From Bacteroidota bacterium (GTDB taxonomy: Bacteria > Bacteroidota > Bacteroidia > Bacteroidales > F082): DNA of 43,425 bases. Below, one piece after another: positions 34,441 through 41,891 of the stretch (position 1 is the first letter of the stretch; the number at the start of each line of letters is the position of its first letter). Both the position numbers and the translations under genes were made by a program. The notes under the pieces were generated by a model. The model was not told the DNA's origin and made no database searches. It was given only the letters and a program-made list of their open reading frames with translations. Where the stretch lies: the NCBI GenBank assembly GCA_013203805.1, contig JABMPH010000356.1, positions 1 to 43,425 on the forward strand. Reading direction: 5' to 3'.

Positions 34441-35661
34441 ATGCTTAAGTATATTAAAATAGCATGGCGTAACTTATGGCGTAATACTCGAAGAACATTG
34501 ATAACATCAGCTTCAGTTTTCTTCGGCGTTTTCTTTGCTATTATGATGACTTCTGTTCAAAAGGGATCATTCGAGAATATGATCAGCAATATGGCCAAAT
34601 TTTATTCGGGGTATATTCAAATTCAGGAAGTCGAATTCAAAGAATCACCGGGTGTAAATAATAGTTTTGTAATTAGCGATAAACTTCAAAATGCTATCAA
34701 CGATAATCCCAACATAACCTCTTCAACTAAAAGAGTTGAAACATTTGCATTGGCATCAAACGAAGACAAGAGTTATCCTTCATTCGTAATAGGAATTGAA
34801 CCTGAAAAAGAAAATTCAAAATCAGGATTAAGTAATTACATAAAAGATGGCACATACATAGAGGATGGTTCAAACGAACTACTTGTTGGTAAAGTACTCG
34901 CTCAAAATCTAAATATTGAAGTTGGAGATTCACTTATTTTACTTGGTCAGGGTTATCATGGAGTAAGTGCTGTTGGTATTTACAGGGTTGCCGGATTACT
35001 CGATTTTCCTCTTCCTGATCTAAGTAAACAAATTATTTATATGGACTTGGCAGTTGCTCAGGAATTTGCTTCCATCACAGGAAAGATTACATCAAATGTA
35101 ATTATGGTTGAAAATACTGATGTGATAAATAAGGTAATCTTCAATTTAAAGCCACATATTGAAAATGATATTGTTATTTATTCATGGCAAGATCTTATGC
35201 CCGAATTATTAAACCTTATTGAAGGAAAAGAAGCGAGTGGTGTTATGATTAAAACTCTACTGTTTATGATTATTGGGTTTGGAGTGTGGTCAACAATCAT
35301 GATGATGATGCACGAACGAAGAAGGGAATTAGGAGTAATGGTAGCCATAGGATTTAAAAAGGGCCGATTATTATTCATGATGTTAGTAGAATCTGCTTTC
35401 ATTGGAATTTTAGGTGCTGTAGCTGGGTTAATTGTAAGCTACCCAATATTCTGGTATTTAACTAAAAACCCAATTGCTGTAACCGGTGAAATGGCTGAAA
35501 CATATAAATCAATGGGGTTTGAACCAAAAATAGCGTTTAGCGTAAGTCCTGAAATATTCTATAATCCGGCAATCACTATTTTGGTGATATTTATGCTAGT
35601 ATCCCTATATCAAATATATTATGTTGCAAAATTAAATGTAGTAACATCGTTAAAAAGTTAA
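34441..35661 (+). CDS. ABC transporter permease, LolC/E-MacB (FtsX) type, paralogue 1
   Basis: The 406-residue protein begins IKIAWRNLWRNTRRTLITSASVFFGVFF, the usual first helix of MacB/LolCE permeases. A periplasmic MacB-like domain (about 45-270) and three C-terminal FtsX helices follow, with the cytoplasmic coupling helix MMMHERRRELGVMVAIGFKKGR. A GQGYHG motif in the periplasmic domain is shared with the next permease. It is four bases from the downstream gene and six bases from the LolA-like gene, so the operon is tight. These permeases are mechanotransmitters that extract lipoproteins, peptides or lipids from the membrane. Confidence 0.9.
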   Translation: MLKYIKIAWRNLWRNTRRTLITSASVFFGVFFAIMMTSVQKGSFENMISNMAKFYSGYIQIQEVEFKESPGVNNSFVISDKLQNAINDNPNITSSTKRVETFALASNEDKSYPSFVIGIEPEKENSKSGLSNYIKDGTYIEDGSNELLVGKVLAQNLNIEVGDSLILLGQGYHGVSAVGIYRVAGLLDFPLPDLSKQIIYMDLAVAQEFASITGKITSNVIMVENTDVINKVIFNLKPHIENDIVIYSWQDLMPELLNLIEGKEASGVMIKTLLFMIIGFGVWSTIMMMMHERRRELGVMVAIGFKKGRLLFMMLVESAFIGILGAVAGLIVSYPIFWYLTKNPIAVTGEMAETYKSMGFEPKIAFSVSPEIFYNPAITILVIFMLVSLYQIYYVAKLNVVTSLKS

Positions 35662-35665
35662 ATAA

Positions 35666-36883
35666 ATGAAGAATATTGTAATAGCATGGAGAAATCTTTG
35701 GCGTAAGCCTGGAAGGACGCTAATAACAAGTGGCTCCATATTTTTTGGTGTGTTGCTAGCATCATTTATGACCTCGATGCAATATGGATCATATGAATCA
35801 ATGATTAGTAATGTGGTTCAGTTTTACTCAGGGTATATGCAAATTTTTACCGAAGAGTATCATGAAAACAAAACCATTAACAACACTTTTGTCCTTAACG
35901 ATTCATTAAAATCAATAATTGAAAATGAAAAGGGAATTACTCACTATACTCCCCGGCTTGAATACTTCTCACTTGCATCATCAAACGAAATCACAAAAGG
36001 AAGTGTTATAATAGGAGTTGATCCTGATGGGGAGAATAGTGTCACCGGCCTACAAAAATGGGTAAAGCAAGGTACTTATCTTGAAAAAAACAGTAATGGG
36101 GTATTGGTTGCAATAGAGTTGACAAAATACTTGCAAATTGGAGTTGGTGACACTATTGTTCTATACGGACAGGGTTATCATGGAGTTATGGCTGCAGGAT
36201 TATATCCGGTTATTGGTATATTGGAATTCCCCACGCCTGAGCTTAACAAACAATTTATTTACATGTCGTTGGATGCAACACAGGAATTATTTTCAGCACC
36301 CGATAGATTAAGTTCAATTGTGTTAATGGTTGAAGATAATTACCACTTGCCTCCCGTACTTCGAAATCTAAAAAAAGATATCAAGCCACCTTTTATGGTA
36401 ATGTCGTGGGCCGAATTACAGCCCGAACTTGTACAGATGATAGATGGTGACAAGGCTGGCGGATATTTTATGAAGTCGCTATTATACATAATCATAACAT
36501 TTGGAATATTAGGGACTATACTTATGATGGTAAGTGAGCGGAAACGAGAACTTGGTGTAATGATTGCCATTGGAATGCAACGCGGAAGGCTTGCAACCAT
36601 CCTGTTTTTCGAAACACTATTTATTGGTCTGATTGGTGCAGTATCAGGAATAATTATGGCCGTACCTCTATGTTACTGGTATTATCTAAATCCAATTCCA
36701 TTAACAGGAGATGCTGCTAAAACAATGGTTGATATGGGAATTGAACCATTTATGTATTTTTCAATACAACTTGATGTTTTCTATGTTCAGGCAATGGTAG
36801 TTTTTATCATTGCAATGGTAATATCAATATATCCCATAATTAAATCATACACATTGAAACTTACATCTGCTTTAAGAGCATAG
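35666..36883 (+). CDS. ABC transporter permease, LolC/E-MacB (FtsX) type, paralogue 2
   Basis: The 405-residue protein is a tandem paralogue of the preceding permease. The same start (IAWRNLWRKPGRTLITSGSIFFGV), the same VQFYSGYMQI segment, the same GQGYHGVMAAGLYPVIGILEF block and the same coupling helix (ERKRELGVMIAIGMQRGR) are present at matching positions. Topology is one N-terminal helix, a periplasmic domain and three C-terminal helices. Having diverged to about half identity (estimated by eye), the two could form an asymmetric pair like LolC/LolE. Confidence 0.9.
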   Translation: MKNIVIAWRNLWRKPGRTLITSGSIFFGVLLASFMTSMQYGSYESMISNVVQFYSGYMQIFTEEYHENKTINNTFVLNDSLKSIIENEKGITHYTPRLEYFSLASSNEITKGSVIIGVDPDGENSVTGLQKWVKQGTYLEKNSNGVLVAIELTKYLQIGVGDTIVLYGQGYHGVMAAGLYPVIGILEFPTPELNKQFIYMSLDATQELFSAPDRLSSIVLMVEDNYHLPPVLRNLKKDIKPPFMVMSWAELQPELVQMIDGDKAGGYFMKSLLYIIITFGILGTILMMVSERKRELGVMIAIGMQRGRLATILFFETLFIGLIGAVSGIIMAVPLCYWYYLNPIPLTGDAAKTMVDMGIEPFMYFSIQLDVFYVQAMVVFIIAMVISIYPIIKSYTLKLTSALRA

Positions 36884-36933
36884 GATGTATATATATTAGA
36901 AAGAATTAGTCATAAATATAAAAACATAAAAAA

Positions 36934-38154
36934 ATGTTATTTTCAATATCATGGCGGAATATCTGGAGAAACAAAGCCAGAAGCCTTGTAATCATATTTT
37001 CAGTTGCACTTGGAATATTTGCAGGAGTTATTTCTGGCGCATTTTTCAAAGGTATGGCCGACCAAAGAATACAGAAGGTGATAAAAACAGAATTATCATA
37101 CATACAGGTTCATAATCCGGGATTTGAACAAACCTCCGATTTTGCAAACTATATTAGTAATGCTAAAGAATTAAGTGATGAAATAAGGTTGATTCCCAAT
37201 GTAATTGGAGTAAGTAGAAGGATTTCAATCCAATCGATGGCAGCATCTGCTGAAACAGCATCCGGAGTTTTAATTTCAGGTGTATTCCCTGAAGATGAAG
37301 AAACCGTAACTAATATTAGCACCAAAATAATTGACGGTGAATATTTTAAAGGAATTGCCAGAAACCCTGTTGTTATAGGTAAAAAGCTGGCCGAAAAACT
37401 CAATGTTAAAGTACGCTCCAAAATAGTTATTACTATTCAGGATATGGATAACAATATTACTTCAGGGGCATTTAGAGTTGCTGGAATTTACTCAACTGAT
37501 AATAATATGTTTGATGAAGCAAATATATATGTCAGGTTTTCCGACATTCAGAAACTAACCAACTTTCCGGCAAATGCAGCACATGAGATTGCAATAAATA
37601 TTGCTGATAACAAGGATTTACCAATAATACTTGATGAAGTTAAAAACATCTCAGACAACAAACTTGATGTAAAAACATGGAAAGAGCTTAGTCCGGAAAT
37701 GAACTATCTCACCGAAGCCATGGACATGTACATGTACATTTTCATAATTATTATACTACTTGCATTACTATTTGGGATTATAAATACTATGCTCATGGTT
37801 GTTATGGAGCGCACCAAAGAACTGGGGATGCTTATGGCAATAGGGATGAATAAAATCAGAATATTTTCAATGATAGTTCTTGAGTCAGTGTTATTATCAT
37901 TAACCGGAGGAGGAGTTGGTATTATTATTGGCGGACTAAGTGCCAAATATGGAGAAACTCATCCAATCGACCTTAGTATGTGGGCACAAGGCTATCAACA
38001 ATTAGGATATGACGCATTTGTTTACACCCAACTCGACTCAACAATGCTAATTAACATAACAATATTGGTTATTGCAACTGGTATAATTGCAGCAATATAT
38101 CCAGCATATAAGGCACTCAAAAATGATCCAGCAGATGCATTGAGGATTGAATAG
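36934..38154 (+). CDS. ABC transporter permease, LolC/E-MacB (FtsX) type, third member
   Basis: The 406-residue protein has the same architecture (LFSISWRNIWRNKARSLVIIFSV, periplasmic domain, three helices with ERTKELGMLMAIGMNKIR) but lacks the GQGYHG block. In that region it is closer to generic LolE/MacB permeases, with an IQKVIKTELSYIQVHNPGF motif and ending ALKNDPADALRIE. It follows the second permease after 50 bp. A third permease with a single ATPase gene implies alternative dimers or a separate function for this subunit. Confidence 0.9.
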   Translation: MLFSISWRNIWRNKARSLVIIFSVALGIFAGVISGAFFKGMADQRIQKVIKTELSYIQVHNPGFEQTSDFANYISNAKELSDEIRLIPNVIGVSRRISIQSMAASAETASGVLISGVFPEDEETVTNISTKIIDGEYFKGIARNPVVIGKKLAEKLNVKVRSKIVITIQDMDNNITSGAFRVAGIYSTDNNMFDEANIYVRFSDIQKLTNFPANAAHEIAINIADNKDLPIILDEVKNISDNKLDVKTWKELSPEMNYLTEAMDMYMYIFIIIILLALLFGIINTMLMVVMERTKELGMLMAIGMNKIRIFSMIVLESVLLSLTGGGVGIIIGGLSAKYGETHPIDLSMWAQGYQQLGYDAFVYTQLDSTMLINITILVIATGIIAAIYPAYKALKNDPADALRIE

Positions 38155-38229
38155 GTTGAATAGTTATTTGTTATGAGTTATATATTCAGATAATTATCAA
38201 GATAATAATTGATTGAAATTATAGATACG

Positions 38230-38625
38230 ATGAAATTAACAAGCTTTGAAGAATTGGATTGTTGGAAAGCATGTAGAATTGTTAGGAATGAAGTTAAACT
38301 TACAATTAAGAAATTTCCTCCTGAAGAAAAATACGCATTATCTGATAACATGAGAAGATCCTCAAGATCGATAACTGATAATATTGTAGAGGGCTTTGGA
38401 CGGTTTCATTTTCAGGAAAACATTCAATTTTGCAGGATTTCCAGGGGTTCATTGTTTGAACTTATTGATCAACATATAACAGCACTTGATGAATCATATA
38501 TTACTAAAGACGAATATAATGATACCCGAGAATTACTTAATAAAGCTATCGGGTTATTGAACGGATACATTAATTATCTCGAAAAGTCAAAAGCAAAATA
38601 CAAACAATCAAACATTAACAAATAA
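38230..38625 (+). CDS. Four-helix bundle protein (S23/IVP family)
   Basis: The 131-residue protein matches the four-helix bundle family originally found in 23S rRNA intervening sequences: FEELDCWKACRIVRNEV at the start, then FPPEEKYALSDNMRRSSRSITDNIVEGFGR and a closing helix with LLNGYINYL. The ATG at 38230 is preferred to a TTG at 38209. Such genes occur scattered in Bacteroidota genomes, often placed inside unrelated operons, and their function is unknown. Here it separates the third permease from the ATPase gene and probably rides in the same transcript. It is most likely an insertion into the operon rather than a transporter part. Confidence 0.88.
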   Translation: MKLTSFEELDCWKACRIVRNEVKLTIKKFPPEEKYALSDNMRRSSRSITDNIVEGFGRFHFQENIQFCRISRGSLFELIDQHITALDESYITKDEYNDTRELLNKAIGLLNGYINYLEKSKAKYKQSNINK

Positions 38626-38664
38626 CATATCAACATACAACGTATAACATATAACAACAAGATC

Positions 38665-39360
38665 ATGAACAACGTAATAGAAATAAAATCACTCACAAAG
38701 ATTTACAACAGCAGCGAAGTAAAAGTTAAAGCAGTAAACGATATCAGCATTAATTTTAAAGAAGGTGAATTTACAGCAGTTGTTGGGCCATCAGGTTCTG
38801 GAAAAACAACATTCCTAAATATGTTGGGTGGCTTGGATAGGCCTACTGAAGGTGAAGTAATAATTGGAGGTGTTGATGTTTGGAAGCTAAGTTCACGAAA
38901 GCTTATTGATTTCAGGATGAATAACATCGGTTTTGTTTTCCAGTCTTACAACCTGATCCCTGTTTTAACAGCTGGTGAAAATGTAGAATTCATTATGCAG
39001 CTTCAAGGAAAACCAAAAAAAGAACGTGAACAACGTACAAAGGAATTACTTGAGGCAGTTGGAATTGGCGATAGGATAAAAAGTCGGCCATCAAAACTAT
39101 CTGGCGGACAACAACAAAGAGTAGCCGTTGCAAGGGCAATGGCATCAAAACCTGAATTTATTCTTGCAGATGAGCCAACGGCTAACCTGGATTCAAAGGC
39201 AACAACCAGTTTACTCGAATTAATGTCACAAATGAATAAGAAGTTTAACACTACCTTCATTTTTGCAACGCACGATCAAAGAGTTATGGATAAGGCCAGA
39301 AGGATTATTACTATTGAAGATGGGAAAATACTTAGCGATGAGTATTTTGATAGAAGTTAA
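38665..39360 (+). CDS. ABC transporter ATP-binding protein (LolD/MacB type)
   Basis: The 231-residue ATPase has Walker [10 protein letters not shown] (41-49), the Q-loop [18 protein letters not shown], signature [15 protein letters not shown], Walker [13 protein letters not shown] and H-loop FATHDQRV. These features define the LolD/MacB/FtsE class that pairs with FtsX-type permeases. It is the only ATPase in the operon and should energise the three upstream permeases. The 39 bp upstream are AT-rich and hold no clear promoter. Confidence 0.93.
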   Translation: MNNVIEIKSLTKIYNSSEVKVKAVNDISINFKEGEFTAVVGPSGSGKTTFLNMLGGLDRPTEGEVIIGGVDVWKLSSRKLIDFRMNNIGFVFQSYNLIPVLTAGENVEFIMQLQGKPKKEREQRTKELLEAVGIGDRIKSRPSKLSGGQQQRVAVARAMASKPEFILADEPTANLDSKATTSLLELMSQMNKKFNTTFIFATHDQRVMDKARRIITIEDGKILSDEYFDRS

Positions 39361-39379
39361 ATATGGAATAAAAATCCAA

Positions 39380-39490
39380 AGCTCCTAACTTCCGGATTGC
39401 AAATTAAGGGTGTTCGGAAGAGCCACTACGCTCATTCGGATTTGCAATCCGAATGTAAAGAGCAAAGGATTTGAAATCCAAACAGCAAAA
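39380..39490. repeat. REP-like palindromic repeat cluster
   Basis: The 194 bp gap between the ATPase and barrel genes holds a perfect 10 bp stem CATTCGGATT-TGC-AATCCGAATG (39433-39455), a perfect GGATTT-G-AAATCC palindrome (39467-39479), and related half-sites GGATTGCAAAT (39393) and GTTCGGAAG (39412). I associate this GGATTtgcAATCC style with dispersed Bacteroidota repeats often linked to REP-type tyrosine transposases. It could also end or attenuate the transcript. Confidence 0.7.
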
Positions 39491-39553
39491 TGATCGGAAT
39501 ACACAACCCAAATGTTATGAAAACTTGGATTTATAACCTCACATAAAATCAAA

Positions 39554-40798
39554 ATGAAATCTATAATTAGAATAATAGCATCAGCTTGTTTAATATTACT
39601 TGTCTCAATAAATGCAAACGCTCAAAAAAAAGTACAAGCCACAGGTTTTTTTGAATACCTGAACAACACTTGGATTCCAAGTGATACATATGCCATATAT
39701 GGCTTTTCAGATTGGCAGAACCAATCAACAATATACAATAGAGTTAACCTTTGGTATAGACCAACAGATAATCTCGAATTTCATACAGGAATTAGAAACA
39801 ACTTCACATTTGGACCTTTAGTAGCACAATACAACAAATTATTTGACTACGCTGAGTTAGCAACTTACGATGATGGCTACCTCGACCTAACATGGCTCAT
39901 ATCAAGCGATAACTCAAATGTTCTTTATACAAATTTGGATAGACTGAACATGAAATGGACAATGGATAAATTCGAAATCACAGTTGGTAGACAAAGAATA
40001 AATTGGGGAACAAACCTGGTTTGGAATCCCAACGACATCTTTAATGCTTTCAATTATTTCGATTTTAACTACATTGAACGTCCCGGGAGTGATGCAGTAT
40101 TACTCGAATACTACACTGGTGACATTTCATCAATACAAATTGCGGGAAAACTTAACTACCGTCAAGAACTGAGCGATTCAATTACTCTTGAAAAAAAACT
40201 TAGCCTAACAGCGGCTGCACTGTATAAATTCAATAAGTGGGGTTATGACATTCAGTTTTTTGGAGGTATGATGCAAACTGATATTACAGCCGGATTGGGA
40301 TGGTCGGGAAGTATTGGCGGGGCAGGTTTTACAGGTGAAGCAAGTTGGTTCAGAGATATTGATGATTTTAAGGATACCACAGGTATTGTAATAGCCTCTA
40401 TTGGTGGTAACTATATATTCAAAAATCAATTAATGCTAAATATGTCTGTAATATATAACAGTAATGGTTCCACTGGATATGCCTACAAAAACAATGGCAC
40501 GGCTTTTGGTTCATTTTCCACAATGTTCTCAAGTAGTTTAAACGTGAAAAATCTTACACCGTCACGATTTGATATTTTCGCACAACTCTCCTACCCTGCT
40601 ACACCGCTAATAAATGTAAGCCTTTCGGGTATGTTAAATCCATATGATGGCTCAGCATATATTGGCCCTTCAGGAACATTTAGTTTAACCGATAACATAA
40701 GTTTAATGCTAGTTGGGCAAATGTTCTTTGGTGATGTACTAACCGAATTTGGTGATTATGGGAAAATGTTTTTTATCGACCTGAAATGGAACTTCTAG
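39554..40798 (+). CDS. Predicted outer-membrane beta-barrel protein
   Basis: The 414-residue protein has a signal peptide (about 1-23, ending NANAQ). It then shows alternating amphipathic strands rich in Tyr, Trp, Asn and Gly with a C-terminal Phe (FFIDLKWNF), the signature of BAM-inserted barrels. Recognisable blocks include FEYLNNTWIPS, NRVNLWYRPTDNLEFHTGIRNNF and ITVGRQRINWGTNLVWNPND. The last resembles the GRQxxxWG.. porin-like pattern of DUF1302-type and alginate-export-like barrels. I cannot assign the exact family. It follows the ABC operon on the same strand and would serve as its outer-membrane partner, though the repeat-filled gap means that cotranscription is unproven. Confidence 0.8.
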   Translation: MKSIIRIIASACLILLVSINANAQKKVQATGFFEYLNNTWIPSDTYAIYGFSDWQNQSTIYNRVNLWYRPTDNLEFHTGIRNNFTFGPLVAQYNKLFDYAELATYDDGYLDLTWLISSDNSNVLYTNLDRLNMKWTMDKFEITVGRQRINWGTNLVWNPNDIFNAFNYFDFNYIERPGSDAVLLEYYTGDISSIQIAGKLNYRQELSDSITLEKKLSLTAAALYKFNKWGYDIQFFGGMMQTDITAGLGWSGSIGGAGFTGEASWFRDIDDFKDTTGIVIASIGGNYIFKNQLMLNMSVIYNSNGSTGYAYKNNGTAFGSFSTMFSSSLNVKNLTPSRFDIFAQLSYPATPLINVSLSGMLNPYDGSAYIGPSGTFSLTDNISLMLVGQMFFGDVLTEFGDYGKMFFIDLKWNF

Positions 40799-40814
40799 GG
40801 AATTAAATTCTTAG

Positions 40815-40822
40815 TATTTTTG
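40815..40822 (+). promoter_or_regulatory. Promoter -7 element (TATTTTTG) of the HdeD-like gene
   Basis: TATTTTTG fits TAnnTTTG 25 bp before the ATG at 40847. It contains the upstream TTG that would otherwise be an alternative start, so the ATG is preferred. Confidence 0.55.
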
Positions 40823-40846
40823 CACTCTAAAAGAACTAGAAAAACT

Positions 40847-41359
40847 ATGGGCACAGGATATAGACTTACAAGGTCGATACTTCTTACAATACTTGGGATA
40901 GCTACACTAATATTATCTTTATCAATAAAAGAATTCGGAATATATTTTGGTGTATTATTGCTTGTTGGAGCTGCTTTAACAGCTGTTTACCTTTTCATAC
41001 ATTTCGACGAAAGCATAGATGAAAAAATACTCATAGAACTGGCAATTGACGGCTTTGCAGGACTTATCATCTTCACATATCCCGAACCAACCAACAGATT
41101 TTTCATGCTCGACTTTTCATTTTGGATAGCACTAATGGGAATATTACATATTGCATCTGGTTTGTTCAACAAGAAAAATAGTAATTTATTATGGCTTTAT
41201 TTATTAAGCGGAATAATGATGATAGTATTAGGATTTATTATTCTTAATTATAGTACCGACTATTTGGGATCGGTTGGTTATTTGATTGGAATTGTATTAA
41301 CTTACTATGCCGCGCTTAACATTTATTTACTCCGAAAAAGCAGTTTAATAAAAAACTAA
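40847..41359 (+). CDS. HdeD/DUF308-like polytopic membrane protein
   Basis: The 170-residue protein consists of six short membrane helices in pairs, with small connecting loops (LTRSILLTILGIATLILSL; then GVLLLVGAALTAVYLFIHF and so on). This resembles the HdeD/DUF308 family of inner-membrane proteins linked to acid or stress resistance in enterobacteria. A direct function in this phylum is unknown. The start at 40847 is chosen because a -7 element covers the earlier TTG. It has its own promoter after the barrel gene, 48 bp away, so it is probably not part of the ABC operon. Confidence 0.65.
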   Translation: MGTGYRLTRSILLTILGIATLILSLSIKEFGIYFGVLLLVGAALTAVYLFIHFDESIDEKILIELAIDGFAGLIIFTYPEPTNRFFMLDFSFWIALMGILHIASGLFNKKNSNLLWLYLLSGIMMIVLGFIILNYSTDYLGSVGYLIGIVLTYYAALNIYLLRKSSLIKN

Positions 41360-41468
41360 TACTGATATTTTAGATCAAAATAAATATAAAATCAATAAAA
41401 GTAGTATCATAATCAATATCTACCTGATTTACTGAGCGTTCACAATTATAAAATAATATAACAAAAGG

Positions 41469-41499
41469 TTGGTTGTTATAAATAAAGTTATTATTTTTG
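41469..41499 (+). promoter_or_regulatory. Promoter of rpsO (-33 TTG, -7 TATTTTTG)
   Basis: TTG at 41469-41471 and TATTTTTG at 41492-41499 are 20 bp apart. Transcription would start near 41506, giving a leader of only about 26 nt. Confidence 0.7.
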
Positions 41500-41531
41500 C
41501 AGCCCAAAATTTTGAGTAAAAGAGACAACGT

Positions 41532-41801
41532 ATGTATTTAAGTACTGAAGAGAAAAAAGAAATTTTCGAAAAATATGGTAAGAGTAGCGCTGACACAGGT
41601 TCTGCTGAAGGCCAAGTAGCCTTGTTTACCTATAGGATCAAACACCTTACAGGTCATTTGAAAAAAAATAAAAAAGATGTGTTCACCCAAAGGTCGTTAA
41701 TTCGTCTTGTTGGTAAGAGAAGAAGACTACTTGATTATTTAAAAGAAAAGGATATCGAAAGATACCGTGCAATTATCAAGCAACTTGGTCTGAGAAAATA
41801 A
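41532..41801 (+). CDS. rpsO: 30S ribosomal protein S15
   Basis: S15 binds the central domain of 16S rRNA early in 30S assembly. The 89-residue protein has the family core TGSAEGQVALFTYRIKHLTGHLKKNKKD and the C-terminal LVGKRRRLLDYLKEKDIERYRAIIKQLGLRK in order, at standard length. It has its own promoter and a strong terminator before pnp, so the two genes, although adjacent as in many bacteria, may be expressed separately. Confidence 0.97.
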   Translation: MYLSTEEKKEIFEKYGKSSADTGSAEGQVALFTYRIKHLTGHLKKNKKDVFTQRSLIRLVGKRRRLLDYLKEKDIERYRAIIKQLGLRK

Positions 41802-41824
41802 TAAGCTTTAATAGCTGATGCATG

Positions 41825-41853
41825 AAAAGGCAATTTACCGATTGCCTTTTTTT
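41825..41853 (+). terminator. Rho-independent terminator of rpsO
   Basis: A 10 bp stem AAAAGGCAAT / ATTGCCTTTT (41825-41834 and 41841-41850) with a 6 nt loop runs into a T-tract. Confidence 0.9.
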
Positions 41854-41891
41854 GTGTTTTATTAATCACACATTTTAAAAAAAATTAAACT

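Noticed and set aside
38209..38229. TTG start extending the four-helix bundle protein by seven residues
   Set aside because: The family normally begins close to the FEELDCWK motif, and an ATG at 38230 gives that start.
40820..40846. TTG start for the HdeD-like protein
   Set aside because: The TTG lies inside the TATTTTTG -7 element, so it would be upstream of the transcript start.
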